11,797 nt of DNA, taken from Phoronis ovalis. Its lineage: Eukaryota > Phoronida > Phoronidae. Under the pieces are notes generated by a model. That model did not search any database, was not told the DNA's origin, and saw only the letters and a list, made by a program, of their open reading frames with translations. Within the stretch, counting starts at the first letter, position 1. Each line of letters starts with the position of its first letter. The DNA is taken from positions 1 to 11,797 of the forward strand of contig JAOXYB010050191.1 in the NCBI GenBank assembly GCA_028565635.1. Direction: 5' to 3'. This document shows positions 1 to 7,980 of the stretch, one piece after another. The translations under genes and the position numbers were made by a program.

Positions 1-116
1 TTTACTCTTCTGCTAGTGGATTCGGGTTATGTAGTTTACTCCCTGAAGCAACTGCCATTTGCTCCAGTAATTCTAAGTTGAAGTCGTCACCCTCATCTTC
101 TTACACAGATATCATG
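1..116 (+). CDS. Exon 1 (3' part) of a split gene of unknown function
   Basis: The frame starting at base 3 is open to base 116 (38 codons) and ends exactly at a strong donor, ATG|GTAAGT, in phase 0. The other two forward frames have stops. The encoded stretch is rich in Ser, Thr and Tyr (for example KLKSSPSSSYTDIM), which suggests a disordered, possibly phosphorylated N-terminal or linker segment rather than a folded domain. The exon continues left of the window, so the start codon and promoter are not visible. The phase-0 end matches the phase-0 start of the exon at 3778, whose peptide has the same Ser/Thr/Tyr-rich composition; that match is the main reason for linking them. Function unknown. 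Seen: open frame and donor. Inferred: membership of the same gene as the downstream exons. Confidence 0.6.
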
Positions 117-181
117 GTAAGTTGTAGACTAGCACGTTGATTATATTTCTGGTAACATGCTGAAGCAATCTATTCAGATTG

Positions 182-400
182 CTATATATATGTATGTATG
201 TGTGTGTGTGTATGTGCATGTGTGTATGTGTGTGTGTATGTATGTATGTATGTATGTATGTATGTGTGTATGTATGTGTATGTATGTGTGTATGTGTATG
301 TATGTATGTATGTAGGTATGTATGTGTGTATGTGTGTGTGTATGTGTGTGTACGTGTGTGTACGTATGTGTGTACGTATGTGTGTACATATATGTATATT
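182..400. repeat. TATG/TGTG microsatellite in intron 1
   Basis: About 220 bases made almost only of TATG, TGTG and TACG units, starting shortly after the exon 1 donor. It reads open in several frames on both strands (poly Val-Cys-Tyr on plus, poly Thr-His on minus) only because the unit lacks stops. These readings are not proteins. The tract is imperfect: CG steps (TACGTG) and a GTAGG interruption appear towards the right end, suggesting an old array. It probably varies in length between individuals. Confidence 0.95.
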
Positions 401-555
401 ACTATATACGGATATTATGTTTCCAGAATGGCCAATATGTATGGGGGATTTAATAGCTGGAACCTGGGTTACAGCTATTATCCTACAGCCAGAGAAAAAA
501 CTGGCTTATATTATACCTAGCATAGAAATACATACATCTACAAGAGGAATAATTC

Positions 556-674
556 GTATTATTATTATTATTACAACTGTACAGTGCTCCCGATGGGGTT
601 CGAACGTACTCGGATTCCTGAAAGATAGGAAAAGTCAGCTAGGTGTATTAACAACTGAACCACGAAGGACTGAG
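556..674 (-). mobile_element. tRNA-derived SINE with (AAT)n tail
   Basis: Read on the minus strand, the segment begins near 674 with GTCCTTCGTGG and contains TGGTTCAGTTG (652-662), an exact match to the RNA polymerase III A box TRGYNNARNNG. About 45 bases further it has CGTTCGAACCC (about 596-606), a 10 of 11 match to the B box GGTTCGANNCC. The two lie at normal tRNA spacing. A few bases after the tRNA-like head it ends in a run of AAT/TAA units (about 557-582), the usual kind of SINE 3' tail. At ~120 bp it is very short: a tRNA head with almost no body. I see no clear target-site duplication. The head is too imperfect, and tailed, to be a functional tRNA gene. Family not recognised. Confidence 0.6.
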
Positions 675-960
675 ATGCAAATCTTTGTTTTTTTTACCCT
701 CTTTGTCATGGGCCTGTACTCATAGCATCACTTGTCCTATTAATAATGTATATAAAATAGCAAATACATCAATACTTAACTGCTAACCCTAGCCCGAATC
801 CTGCCCTAAGTATGATATTGGGAAACAGATATCTGGACCGAAACCGAGATGGTGCATTTAACACAGGTTGAATTACCTTAGTAATCCTATAGCTATAGAC
901 GTTATGTATGACAATATCCCATCGCTATAGAGTAATAATCCCCCAATATAAAACCAAAAT
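675..960. other. Intron 1 spacer with no clear feature
   Basis: AT-rich sequence without a supported exon. The only unusual string is a short run of CCCTA-like units near 782-808 (TAACCCTAGCCC then CCCTAA), too short and too broken to be an interstitial telomere. Confidence 0.5.
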
Positions 961-974
961 AATGGCGAGTCGTG

Positions 975-1260
975 TACTTTTTGATAGAATCAACAAATTT
1001 GGCACAAATGTACAGTACAATATTGCGAACAAATCTGGATATGGACCGCACCTGAAATTTTCCAAAATTGACAGCCAAATGCAAGATGGCGGAAAAAATT
1101 AAGTGCTTTCACTAAAAGTGTCATAAACTGCTACCTGTACCATTTGAACGGGCGAAAACAGTGTGCAATGTAACAAGATTAATTTCTTAGCAATTTCAGT
1201 CATTGTGATGCAGGAAACTACAAAATGGCTGCTCTACCCAATACAGGCTGCCAAAAGTCC
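975..1260. repeat. Dispersed repeat family A, copy 1
   Basis: Core reads CAAATTTGGCACAAATGTA, then CACCTGAAATTTTCC, then a CAAGATGGCGG-type motif, then CACTAAAAGTGTCATAAA and a TACCTG. The same ordered blocks occur again at about 1455-1700. The copies are roughly 70-75% alike by eye. Short frames read here on both strands, for example 908-1102 plus and 902-1084 minus, are by-products of the repeat. Confidence 0.7.
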
Positions 1261-1319
1261 TGTTTTCATATAAAATATCTGGCTTATCTGGTTGTAGCAT
1301 CAATTCCAAATGAGTAACA

Positions 1320-1700
1320 GTGAGCATAATGCATAAAGATGAATCTCTTAACAATATCAGACATTTAGTATGTATTGATATCCAACATAGCTGACAAATT
1401 CAAGATGGACGACTCCATTTTTGTGGGGCATTAAAAAAACTAAGGACGAATCATCACTTTTTCATACAAACACCAAATTTGGCATAAATGTAGAGTTCGA
1501 ATTACAAACAATTTTTAATTGGACGGCACCTTAAATTTTCCATAATGGCCGCCATACAAATCCAAGACGACCACCACAAGTAAGAGCTTTACTAAAGTGT
1601 CACAAATTTGTACCTGAAATATTCCAAAACATGAAAAACAACGCAATGTAAAAAAACTAGAATATTTATGAAATATTGCCAATGTAGCATAGTGTCCACA
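1320..1700. repeat. Dispersed repeat family A, copy 2 with an extra half unit
   Basis: From about 1455 the blocks CCAAATTTGGCATAAATGTA, GGCACCTTAAATTTTCC, ATGGCCGCC, ACTAAAGTGTCACAAA and GTACCTG follow in the same order as in copy 1, about 480 bases downstream. The stretch 1320-1455 carries a related half unit (AACATAGCTGACAAATTCAAGATGG). A minus-strand frame over this part (1515-1919) simply reads the reverse of the repeat and shows no protein family. Confidence 0.65.
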
Positions 1701-2430
1701 ATGGCTGCCAAATTCTAAATGGATGCAAAAAATGGAGTACTTTAACAACGAAATTAAAAAAAATAATGTCCATATTAGTGTTATCTCTAGAATGTAAAAA
1801 GGCTTTCTAGCATAGTGGAGCTTTGAATAATAACAGAAATTTATAACATAGGTTTTTATCCAATATGCTGCCAAAATCAAGATGTTAGTTCTATGTAAAT
1901 TTAGAATTTTGTTGTTCATAGCTTAACATAATACATGAGAACTTAATAGGTTTTACCATGCTTTTTTTAAATGTAAAACATATTTTGAACTGATGCAGAA
2001 AAAATAAGATGTGGAACTCTTTTGAGAAATATTTTAAAAAATGGATAGAATCGAAAAATCCTCAAGAGTTTTGGGAATTAATATTAAGAAAATCTACAAA
2101 TAATGATTTTAACATAATTGATCCAAATGTGGAGTACAATTACCTCAAAACATGAATAAAGAGATAATAGTGGCAGTTAAACAAATAAAAAACAGTTATT
2201 TGATAGAAAATGAACTGATTAAAGCAGAAAAAATCCTACCTTTTACTGACTGTTGCTGAACTTTTCAATCTGACGCTCAAGACTGCAAAATCCCAAAAAT
2301 ATGGAATGAAGGAACTATAAAGCTGATGATCCCCTTCTCCCTAATAACTGTAATGTCACATATGTAGGAATTTACGTTTTCTAGGTTGGTTAGAAATGTA
2401 TAATTCAAGTCCAGAGTGGTTTAAAAGCTT
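1700..2430. other. Intron 1, AT-rich, with a fragment of repeat family A
   Basis: Very A-rich plus strand with no exon I can support. Around 2110-2155 there is a short third piece of repeat family A (GATCCAAATGTGGAGTACAA followed by TTACCTC). Confidence 0.45.
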
Positions 2431-2434
2431 TATT

Positions 2435-2674
2435 CTGCAAATATAGAATATACGTCTGAATGGTATAGCATACGAGAGGCTACTCGCGCAATACAAATAT
2501 AATACTTAGCATAACTAAAATAACATAAGTATAAGGTTTTAAAGTAGCAATTAAAATACACCAAGTTTGAAGTTGTATCTGCACCTAATAGGAATGGACA
2601 AATATAAAATGGTCCGAAGCTCACCTGCAAATATAGAATATACGTCTGAATGGTATGGCATGCGAGTGGCTACT
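2435..2674. repeat. 50 bp direct repeat pair, 190 bp apart
   Basis: The 50 bases at 2435-2484 and at 2625-2674 both begin CTGCAAATATAGAATATACG and run on through GTCTGAATGGTAT to GGCTACT. They differ at only three positions. The 140 bases between are not repeated. The high identity, against the diverged repeats around it, suggests a recent duplication or two ends of one element. Two overlapping minus-strand frames here share a C-terminal string only because of this repeat. Confidence 0.85.
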
Positions 2675-3777
2675 GATGAAAATGGCGCACAGTGCAACGA
2701 TTGCAAAATGTTCAGCCAATGAGAAGTGTTCATTTTTAATGATATGTAGGGCAGTGATTAACTATTGATATACATGTAACACATTGTCAAAAGGATATTT
2801 AGGTGCGATATTTTCAGTTACTACACATATATAACGAGCATTTTTGCAAACTATTGAAGTCTGTACTATAAAGCAGACTACTAGACTTTCTAAATGACAA
2901 ACAGTCTGCAAAAATAAACCTTGCCGCACTAAATACCACAATTGTATAGCCAATACAATATTTTTTATCTCTCAGAAGAGTTTTACATTAAAAAAAATGT
3001 TGCTTAAAAATATTAGATTTCCGTACTTTATAAAATGTGTCAAAAAACAAACATTCTAAATTTACGAAGAAGCAGCAATGCTTTTAAGGTGAAGGCGTCC
3101 ATCTTGAATATGGCGGCAACTCTGGAAACAAACATATGTTACCAATGACTTATTATTTTAAAACTCCATCTTGAATTTGATTTATGCACGAAATGACTGA
3201 ACTATAACAGCTGTAACCTAGGTTTCCGGTGTTGCAATCCTCCCCATACATGTTGGATATTCCGGGAACTTGATATCCCTACTTGTATAGGGTATAATAA
3301 TCTGAATCAGGTGATTAAAGAGAGTTAGCACATTTGCGTATTTATGTAACAGTATAATGCTGCCCTTTTGCTTCTCTTTTCATGAAACTTACATGAAACT
3401 GCTCATTTGCTCATAATCATGCCCCCAAGTGTATAATACCGGCAAACTGCAGATATAGACTTTGCTAGATTTGAGACAGCTATTTGCAAAATATCGTTAG
3501 AAGTTATTTTTTGACAAACTTTCATCTTTGAATCTGTACAGGCTGCTGGACTTGTTTTTCAGGATGTTGCCTTAATTTTTCAAAATTGCAATGTATTATG
3601 AATGCTTAAGTGAAAGGCTTTCTAATTGATCAAAGCAAAACTTCTCATATAGGTAACCTATTCTTTCACAACACAATATTGAATACACAAATTTTATGTG
3701 TTGAGTCGTATAGGAGGATCTTACATATAGAGGGTACTTGATACACTTTTGTTAGATTTATAATTTCACTTCTACAG
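2675..3777. other. Intron 1, remaining part, no gene seen
   Basis: AT-rich sequence without supported exons. At about 3095-3170 there are short GTCCATCTTGAATATGGCGG and CCATCTTGAATTTGA strings, the reverse-complement style of the repeat family A core, so a diverged inverted fragment is likely. The end (about 3760-3777) is the pyrimidine-rich tract and CAG acceptor of exon 2. Confidence 0.45.
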
Positions 3778-3853
3778 GTGGAGCAAACAGCCAAGTTCAA
3801 TGTCAGCTCTTATCCCAGATATACTACACAGACCGCAAGTTTGCATGATGCAG
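3778..3853 (+). CDS. Exon 2 of the split gene of unknown function
   Basis: Bounded by the acceptor ATTTCACTTCTACAG|GTG and the donor GCAG|GTAAAT. Read in phase 0 from exon 1 it is fully open for 25 codons plus one base, so it ends in phase 1, which is what exon 3 needs. The peptide (VEQTAKFNVSSYPRYTTQ and on to LHDA) continues the Ser/Thr/Tyr-rich, probably disordered segment. A second forward frame is also open over this short length, so the frame choice rests on phase agreement with exons 1 and 3. No domain recognised. Confidence 0.55.
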
Positions 3854-3989
3854 GTAAATCAAAACAACCAGGTACAATTGTAATTAAAGCAGCATGGTGA
3901 GCGTGATGCTGCATCATTAATGTATATAATTAAGCAACCTGCGAACTGGGCATATAGTTTACATGTATACATCGGCCTTGCTGTTGTCG

Positions 3990-4972
3990 ATCTTTTCGTA
4001 ACGCTTTCCTTTTCTCGCGATAACAGTTTCAATTTTTACCCAATCAGCATCATATTTGGTACAACACAAATACATGTAAAAGTGCAGGTATCTTATAGTT
4101 TTGACCTTCAGTTGATTACCTTCAATATGGCCAACTCAAGGCCATTTTTGCTCCCGAAAAGATGAAGTGCTGTCTGGACAATTGGAAGAAGATTTTAAGA
4201 AGGCCATAGGGTGGTAGGAGTAACGGACTAGGTGATATTTTAAAATGACCTCCGACAGTTTTACTGTGCGTAACACTTTCTTAGTCTCGCAATACCTGCC
4301 TCAGTTTTATTCGATCAGCTTCATATTGGATATGGTAAATACGTCAGAGTACGGATCGGTTTTGACATAGATCACTTCCCAAGATGGCCGACTGGTGGCT
4401 ATGTTTGTTCTCGAGATAACATGCAGCAATAGCAGCTTCTGTTTTATAATTCTGACCTGGATTACTTCCAGTATGGCCGACAGGTGACCGTGTTTGTACC
4501 CGAAAGGGCACGTCATGTTGCACCAGCAGTACGAAAGACGAAGCATTAGCTGAATGATTGGAAAGTGGGTTCACAATGGCCACAGGCTGTTGAATCTAAT
4601 GGAATAGATAACATATTAGAATGCTTGAAATGGGTCAAACTACAAGCCGAATCTTGACATTTTCTTTGTGCGTAACTTTTGTCTTGCAATAACTGTTTCA
4701 TTTATTTCAGGACAGTTTCATACTTGGAACACAGTAAATACAGGTAAAATTACAGGTCAAGTACAATTAATTTGACATTGTTCACTTACAATATGGCCAA
4801 CTGGCGGCCATGTTTGTTTTGAATAGTGTACATCAGACTGCGCAAAGCGTTGACTGGACAATTTGAAGATGGATTTATGAAAGCCATAGGAGAATGGGTG
4901 TGTCAAGCTAGATGGGAGTTTAAGATGCCCTTGAAAAGTGACTCAATTGCCGATCCGAATCTTTGACATTTA
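3990..4972. repeat. Tandem intronic repeat array B, monomers 1-4
   Basis: Four diverged monomers of about 170-310 bases in head-to-tail order (about 3990-4265, 4265-4430, 4431-4662, 4663-4972). Each has most of these blocks in order: GCGTAACACTTTC, a CTCGCAATAACTG-type string, CAGTTT..CGATCAGCTTCATAT, GGTAAATAC..GTC, TGACCT, GATTACTTCCAATATGG, CCGACTGGCGGCCATGTTTG, CCCGAGAGGGCACGT, GAAGACGAAGC, GATTGGAAG and AAGGCCATAG. Monomer 1 and monomer 4 hold a small perfect palindrome ATGGCC-7 bases-GGCCAT (4127-4145 and 4793-4811). Overlapping open frames here (3920-4165 plus; 4307-4546 and 4344-4583 minus) are by-products; their peptides resemble those read from the copy at 5624-5815. Confidence 0.8.
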
Positions 4973-5523
4973 TTACGTCCTGTACTTTGCTTTACATATG
5001 TAACACTTCAAAATTTGCAATTCCTACCTATAAATCGTGGCTACAAACCACATACGAGCCGCAATATGTTGTGATTGTATAGCCTAGCTATGTGATGAGC
5101 ATCTGACGTGGCAAATGTCTAGTTTATTTTTTTGCCAATTAGTGACAGTAATACAAGAGGGCATTCGTTAAAACTGTTCCAAGGTAGAGCGAATAAGAAC
5201 GTTAAAAAATTATCATTTACATATAGAATAGCATCAACGTGGAACTCATTAACTAATAATATAGTGACAGCTCCTAGTGTACTATGTTTTAAAAAAAGGC
5301 AGGATAGTTTCTGGAAAGACCAGCCTCTTAAGTATGCCTATAAGTCCTTTTATGATAAGGGATTGAACTGTAATTAAGTTAGTAAGTTAGTTAAGTTAGT
5401 AGTCATTATTAGACCCGAATATAGTGGCTTTTTATTAGCATGCGTGTGGTATATTACATATTACATATTACATAATGGCTGCGCATATAGTGAAGGCGTT
5501 GTCGTTATCATTGTCGTCGTTGT
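4973..5523 (+). mobile_element. 5'-truncated non-LTR retrotransposon 3' end (CR1/L2/Jockey-like)
   Basis: This insert interrupts repeat array B between monomers 4 and 5. It contains the last part of a reverse-transcriptase reading frame (5132-5377), then a 3' UTR with TTAGTTAAGTTAGTA-type short repeats, and a tail of three TATTACA units (5452-5472). Short tandem repeats at the 3' end are typical of CR1/L2-type elements. The true left boundary is uncertain: 4973-5131 has no recognisable RT sequence and could be element, target or another insert. The right boundary is either just after the TATTACA tail (about 5475) or where monomer 5 resumes (about 5525). Dead copy. Confidence 0.7.
5132..5377 (+). 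pseudogene. Reverse transcriptase C-terminal remnant of a non-LTR element
   Basis: The 81-residue frame reads NTRGHSLKLFQGRA, then SFTYRIASTWNSL, then VTAPSVLCFKKRQDSFWKDQ. This is the conserved C-terminal tail of CR1/L2/Jockey-type reverse transcriptases: TRGHxxKL, then FxxRxxxxWNSLP, then V.APSxxxFKxRLDxxW. The polymerase palm (FADD box) and endonuclease are absent, so it is a 5'-truncated copy, the usual result of incomplete target-primed reverse transcription. The frame is intact to its TAA, suggesting a fairly young insertion. There is no start codon of its own and it is not expected to be expressed. Confidence 0.85.
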
Positions 5524-5524
5524 C

Positions 5525-5893
5525 CCCGTATGTAGCACTTTCTTTTGTATTGTGTTAACAGCTTCAGTTTTTATGCGATCTGCTTCATATTTGGAACAAG
5601 ATAAACACAGGTCAAAGTACAGGTTACTTATAAATTTGACCTTGATTACTTCTAATGTGGCCGACTGGCGGCCATATTTGTTCCCGAGAGGGCACGTAAT
5701 GTTGCGTCAATGGCCGCGAAGACGAAGCGCTACCTGAATGATTCAAAGGTGGTTCTAGGAAGGCCATAGTATCTTGGTCGTAATATGCTAGGTTTGACCT
5801 TGACAAGTAGGTCAAATGCCAGAACGAATCTTAGACATTTTTGCCTTGCAAGTTTTCTTTGTCTCACAATAACTGCTTCGGTTCGCATGAATT
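5525..5893. repeat. Tandem intronic repeat array B, monomer 5 and partial 6
   Basis: The array resumes after the retrotransposon: TGTAGCACTTTCTTTTGTAT, CAGTTTTTATGCGATCTGC, TTGACCTTGATTACTTC, then TGGCCGACTGGCGGCCA (5658-5674) and CCCGAGAGGGCACGTAAT. A sixth unit starts near 5849 (TTGCCTTGCAAGTTTTCTTT, then CACAATAACTGCTTCGG) and stops after about 45 bases, right before the GTPase relic. The minus-strand frame at 5624-5815 is only the reverse of this monomer. Confidence 0.8.
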
Positions 5894-5895
5894 GA

Positions 5896-6234
5896 GTATC
5901 TTACATCTGCCAACAGTTTGCAGATATTTGTGTACGTGAATGCAAATACTATCCAGGAATTGATGTTGGTAGACAGACCTGTTTCGTTATAGGTGAATAC
6001 ATGGCAGGTAAAACTTGTGTCACTAACGTGCTTGTATCGCGTGCTCCATTTAGCTGCGGAATAGATGACAGAATAAAGGTGCTCGATACGGTTACCTGGA
6101 GATAAGAAATAGAGGGGACTGATTATTTATATGATTGACTTTGATGGTCACGATTGTATAAAGTGACACACAGATTATTTTTGACCCCAGATGCAATTGT
6201 TTTGTATTACTGTATTATATCCTCTTTCATATAA
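5896..6234 (+). pseudogene. Decayed Roc/ROCO-type GTPase fragment
   Basis: Conceptual reading gives, in order: VGRQTCFVI then the P-loop GEYMAGKT (5992-6015, exact GxxxxGKT Walker A); a GID motif (6058-6066) followed by strand KVLDTVTWR; then LIIYMIDFDGHD with the DxxG switch-II motif (6137-6154); then THRLFLTPDAIVLY (6166-6207). Order and spacing are those of Roc domains (ROCO, MFHAS1/LRRK-like), where IWDFxGHxxY is followed by THxxFLTxDAxxLLVF. The frame is broken. The P-loop part ends at TAA (6103), the DFDGHD part is one frame over after a TAG (6110) and ends in TGA (6167), and the HRLFL part is back in the first frame to TAA (6232). A further open stretch (6233-6337, VATQEQEEMRKMF) may be more of it. 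A possible acceptor (CCAACAG|TTT, 5916) precedes it. No start codon, and no G4/G5 motif seen. It could have been a functional exon cluster before decay, or frameshifts could be assembly errors. Confidence 0.7.
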
Positions 6235-6337
6235 GAATGCTACCGTGGCTACCCAGGAGCAAGAAGAAATGAGAAAAATGTTCATTAATGCTTACAAATC
6301 ACAAATCTGGTTAATTATGCTTAAACCTATTCGGTAG

Positions 6338-7838
6338 ATTTTTGATATATAAAATTTAAACAACATTAATAAATTACATTCCTCTTTATAATGCAGTACT
6401 AGCTATATTTCTATAAGTAGTCAATGTCCTTGGTTTTTTCTTACCAGGTTACTATTTTTATGTCATAAAGAAAAAGTGTCATGTCGTCTTAATATCACTA
6501 TAAATATATATCAGGATCTTTCAATAACATTACAATACATAATGAAATGGTACATACATGTATATATCCTATTGGAATGTAATAAGATAATAACGTAATT
6601 AAAGTATTCCCAACGAACATAATCAATACTTTTTCTACCTATTATAGTAAGTAAATTAAGCTATTTTATTTCAAGCATTCCCATCTCGTGGCCAACTTCA
6701 TATTTACAGTTATGTTGATAAAGACGCTTGTTAAGTCAGTTTCCACGAGAGAAGCTGGTAAAAACGTCTGCATGTTGTGTTTTTGCGAATTGCGTTATCT
6801 ACGTTAGGGATGTTTGAAAAATCTTCATTGTTTTAAAGTTTATTGTTATTTGTTTTTTTTAAAGGTCAAGATATTTGGCTAATTTGTGGAGTTAATTTTT
6901 TTTCGAATAACGCTATGACGTATTTTTAACGGCGATTTTAAAATTGTGTTCTTTCCGTGAAAATCACAAATTTTGTATTTTAAAAAAATCTAAAGGTATG
7001 CTTTAGCTTTTTAATTTTTTGATATGTTTTTCCTTTACTTGAGCCTAATTTCGATATCGCTTTTTCACTTAAATTTCATACCAAACTTGATCAGTAACAG
7101 CATTTATATCTCGGCGAAGCATGACATGGCGAAAATTCTGTATGCTTAGACGTGATTCTAAAATTAAATATCTACACCGCAAGGTATAGATACATGTCAT
7201 GCCTTTCAAATGTTATTAAAACATCTTCCAATATATATTTTGTTTTCTACTATTTGCTCTATTGTAATTTGTTTTATAATTTATTGAATTCCTCTAGACC
7301 GCTATCCGGTTGTATGGACTAGAAATTGTTTCGTGTCTAGAGTTAGATATATCCTTCATGAGTCTAGAGTTAGAATTATATATAGTAGTCAAACAGGTTG
7401 GTTGGTCGATGGAATTTAAAAGATTGTAATATTATTTAGTACCTGTGTTTTATCCTTTATATATGTAAATATGTTGTCAGAAAACAATACCAAAAAAATA
7501 ATTGAACTTGTAGCAATATTTAATATATGCTAAGAGTAAGGTAGGGTTCACATTTTCCTTGTTTTTAGATATCTCAAGCACAAGCCTGAGTCCTATATTT
7601 AGTACCAAAACGTTTAGTACCAAAATAATATTTTTCTTTTGTAGATACTATTATGGTTTTCCATGGAAAAGAGAAATTCTGACACGTGATAATAAATTAT
7701 AACTCGCATGCGATACTATTGCGTAATGTTTATCACTTAATGTACAATATAATTATGTAAAACAAAATGTTTGTACTTCAGGCAGTTTTAGATTTATAGT
7801 TACTTTTTTCCGCGACTTTATTCAAATTCACAAACAAT
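6338..7838. other. Intron 2, long AT-rich stretch, no gene seen
   Basis: About 1.5 kb of AT-rich sequence with no exon I can support on either strand. Small features only: GTCTAGAGTTAGA twice (about 7337 and 7361), TTTAGTACCAAAA twice (about 7599 and 7614), and an 8 bp inverted pair TCTCGTGG/CCACGAGA (about 6684 and 6743). A ~50-codon open stretch at about 6655-6810 shows no family motif. Confidence 0.5.
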
Positions 7839-7980
7839 ATTTCACAAAAATATTAAAAACATGTGTTGCCAGAACTGTGTTTTTTTTCTAGAGTACCATC
7901 TTTCATATGGTCCTAACAAAAATATCTCACAAAAATATTAAAAAGATGTATTGCAGAACTGTTTTTTGTGTTTTTAGAGT
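7839..7980. repeat. Tandem duplication of the exon 3 acceptor region
   Basis: Two ~55-60 base copies, 85 bases apart: 7839-7895 and 7924-7981. Both read CACAAAAATATTAAAAA, then ATGT.TTGC, CAGAACTG, a T-rich tract and TAGAGT. Each ends with a usable 3' splice site, the upstream TTTTTTTTCTAG (G at 7891) and the downstream GTGTTTTTAG (G at 7977). Only the downstream site opens into the long exon 3 frame. The upstream site would read about 14 codons and hit a TAA. Confidence 0.85.

Noticed and set aside
556-674. A functional tRNA gene
   Set aside because: A and B boxes are present but acceptor-stem pairing is not evident, and an AAT tail follows, which fits a SINE better.
174-725. Open frames of 71-175 residues across the microsatellite on both strands
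   Set aside because: They read TATG/TGTG units as poly Val-Cys-Tyr or Thr-His. The open state comes from the repeat, and the right-hand extension runs through the SINE.
782-808. CCCTAA-like units as an interstitial telomere
   Set aside because: Only two or three broken units; too short to separate from chance.
902-1102. Overlapping ~60-residue frames on both strands
   Set aside because: Both lie in repeat family A, have no family likeness, and mirror each other's repeat blocks.
1515-1919. 134-residue minus-strand frame
   Set aside because: It covers repeat family A copy 2 and very A-rich sequence. Composition is Phe/Leu/Ile low complexity and there is no splice or promoter support.
2430-2953. 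Three 60-66 residue minus-strand frames
   Set aside because: Two share a C-terminal string only because of the 50 bp direct repeat. None shows a domain.
3920-4583. Plus and minus frames of ~80 residues in array B
   Set aside because: Similar peptides arise from other monomers of the same repeat (for example 5624-5815 minus). They track the repeat, not a gene.
5444-5737. 97-residue plus-strand frame
   Set aside because: It crosses the retrotransposon tail and monomer 5, two unrelated elements, so it cannot be an ancestral gene.
6655-6810. ~50-codon open stretch as further GTPase sequence
   Set aside because: It follows the Roc relic by 400 bases but shows no G4 (NKxD or THxD) motif or other Roc feature.
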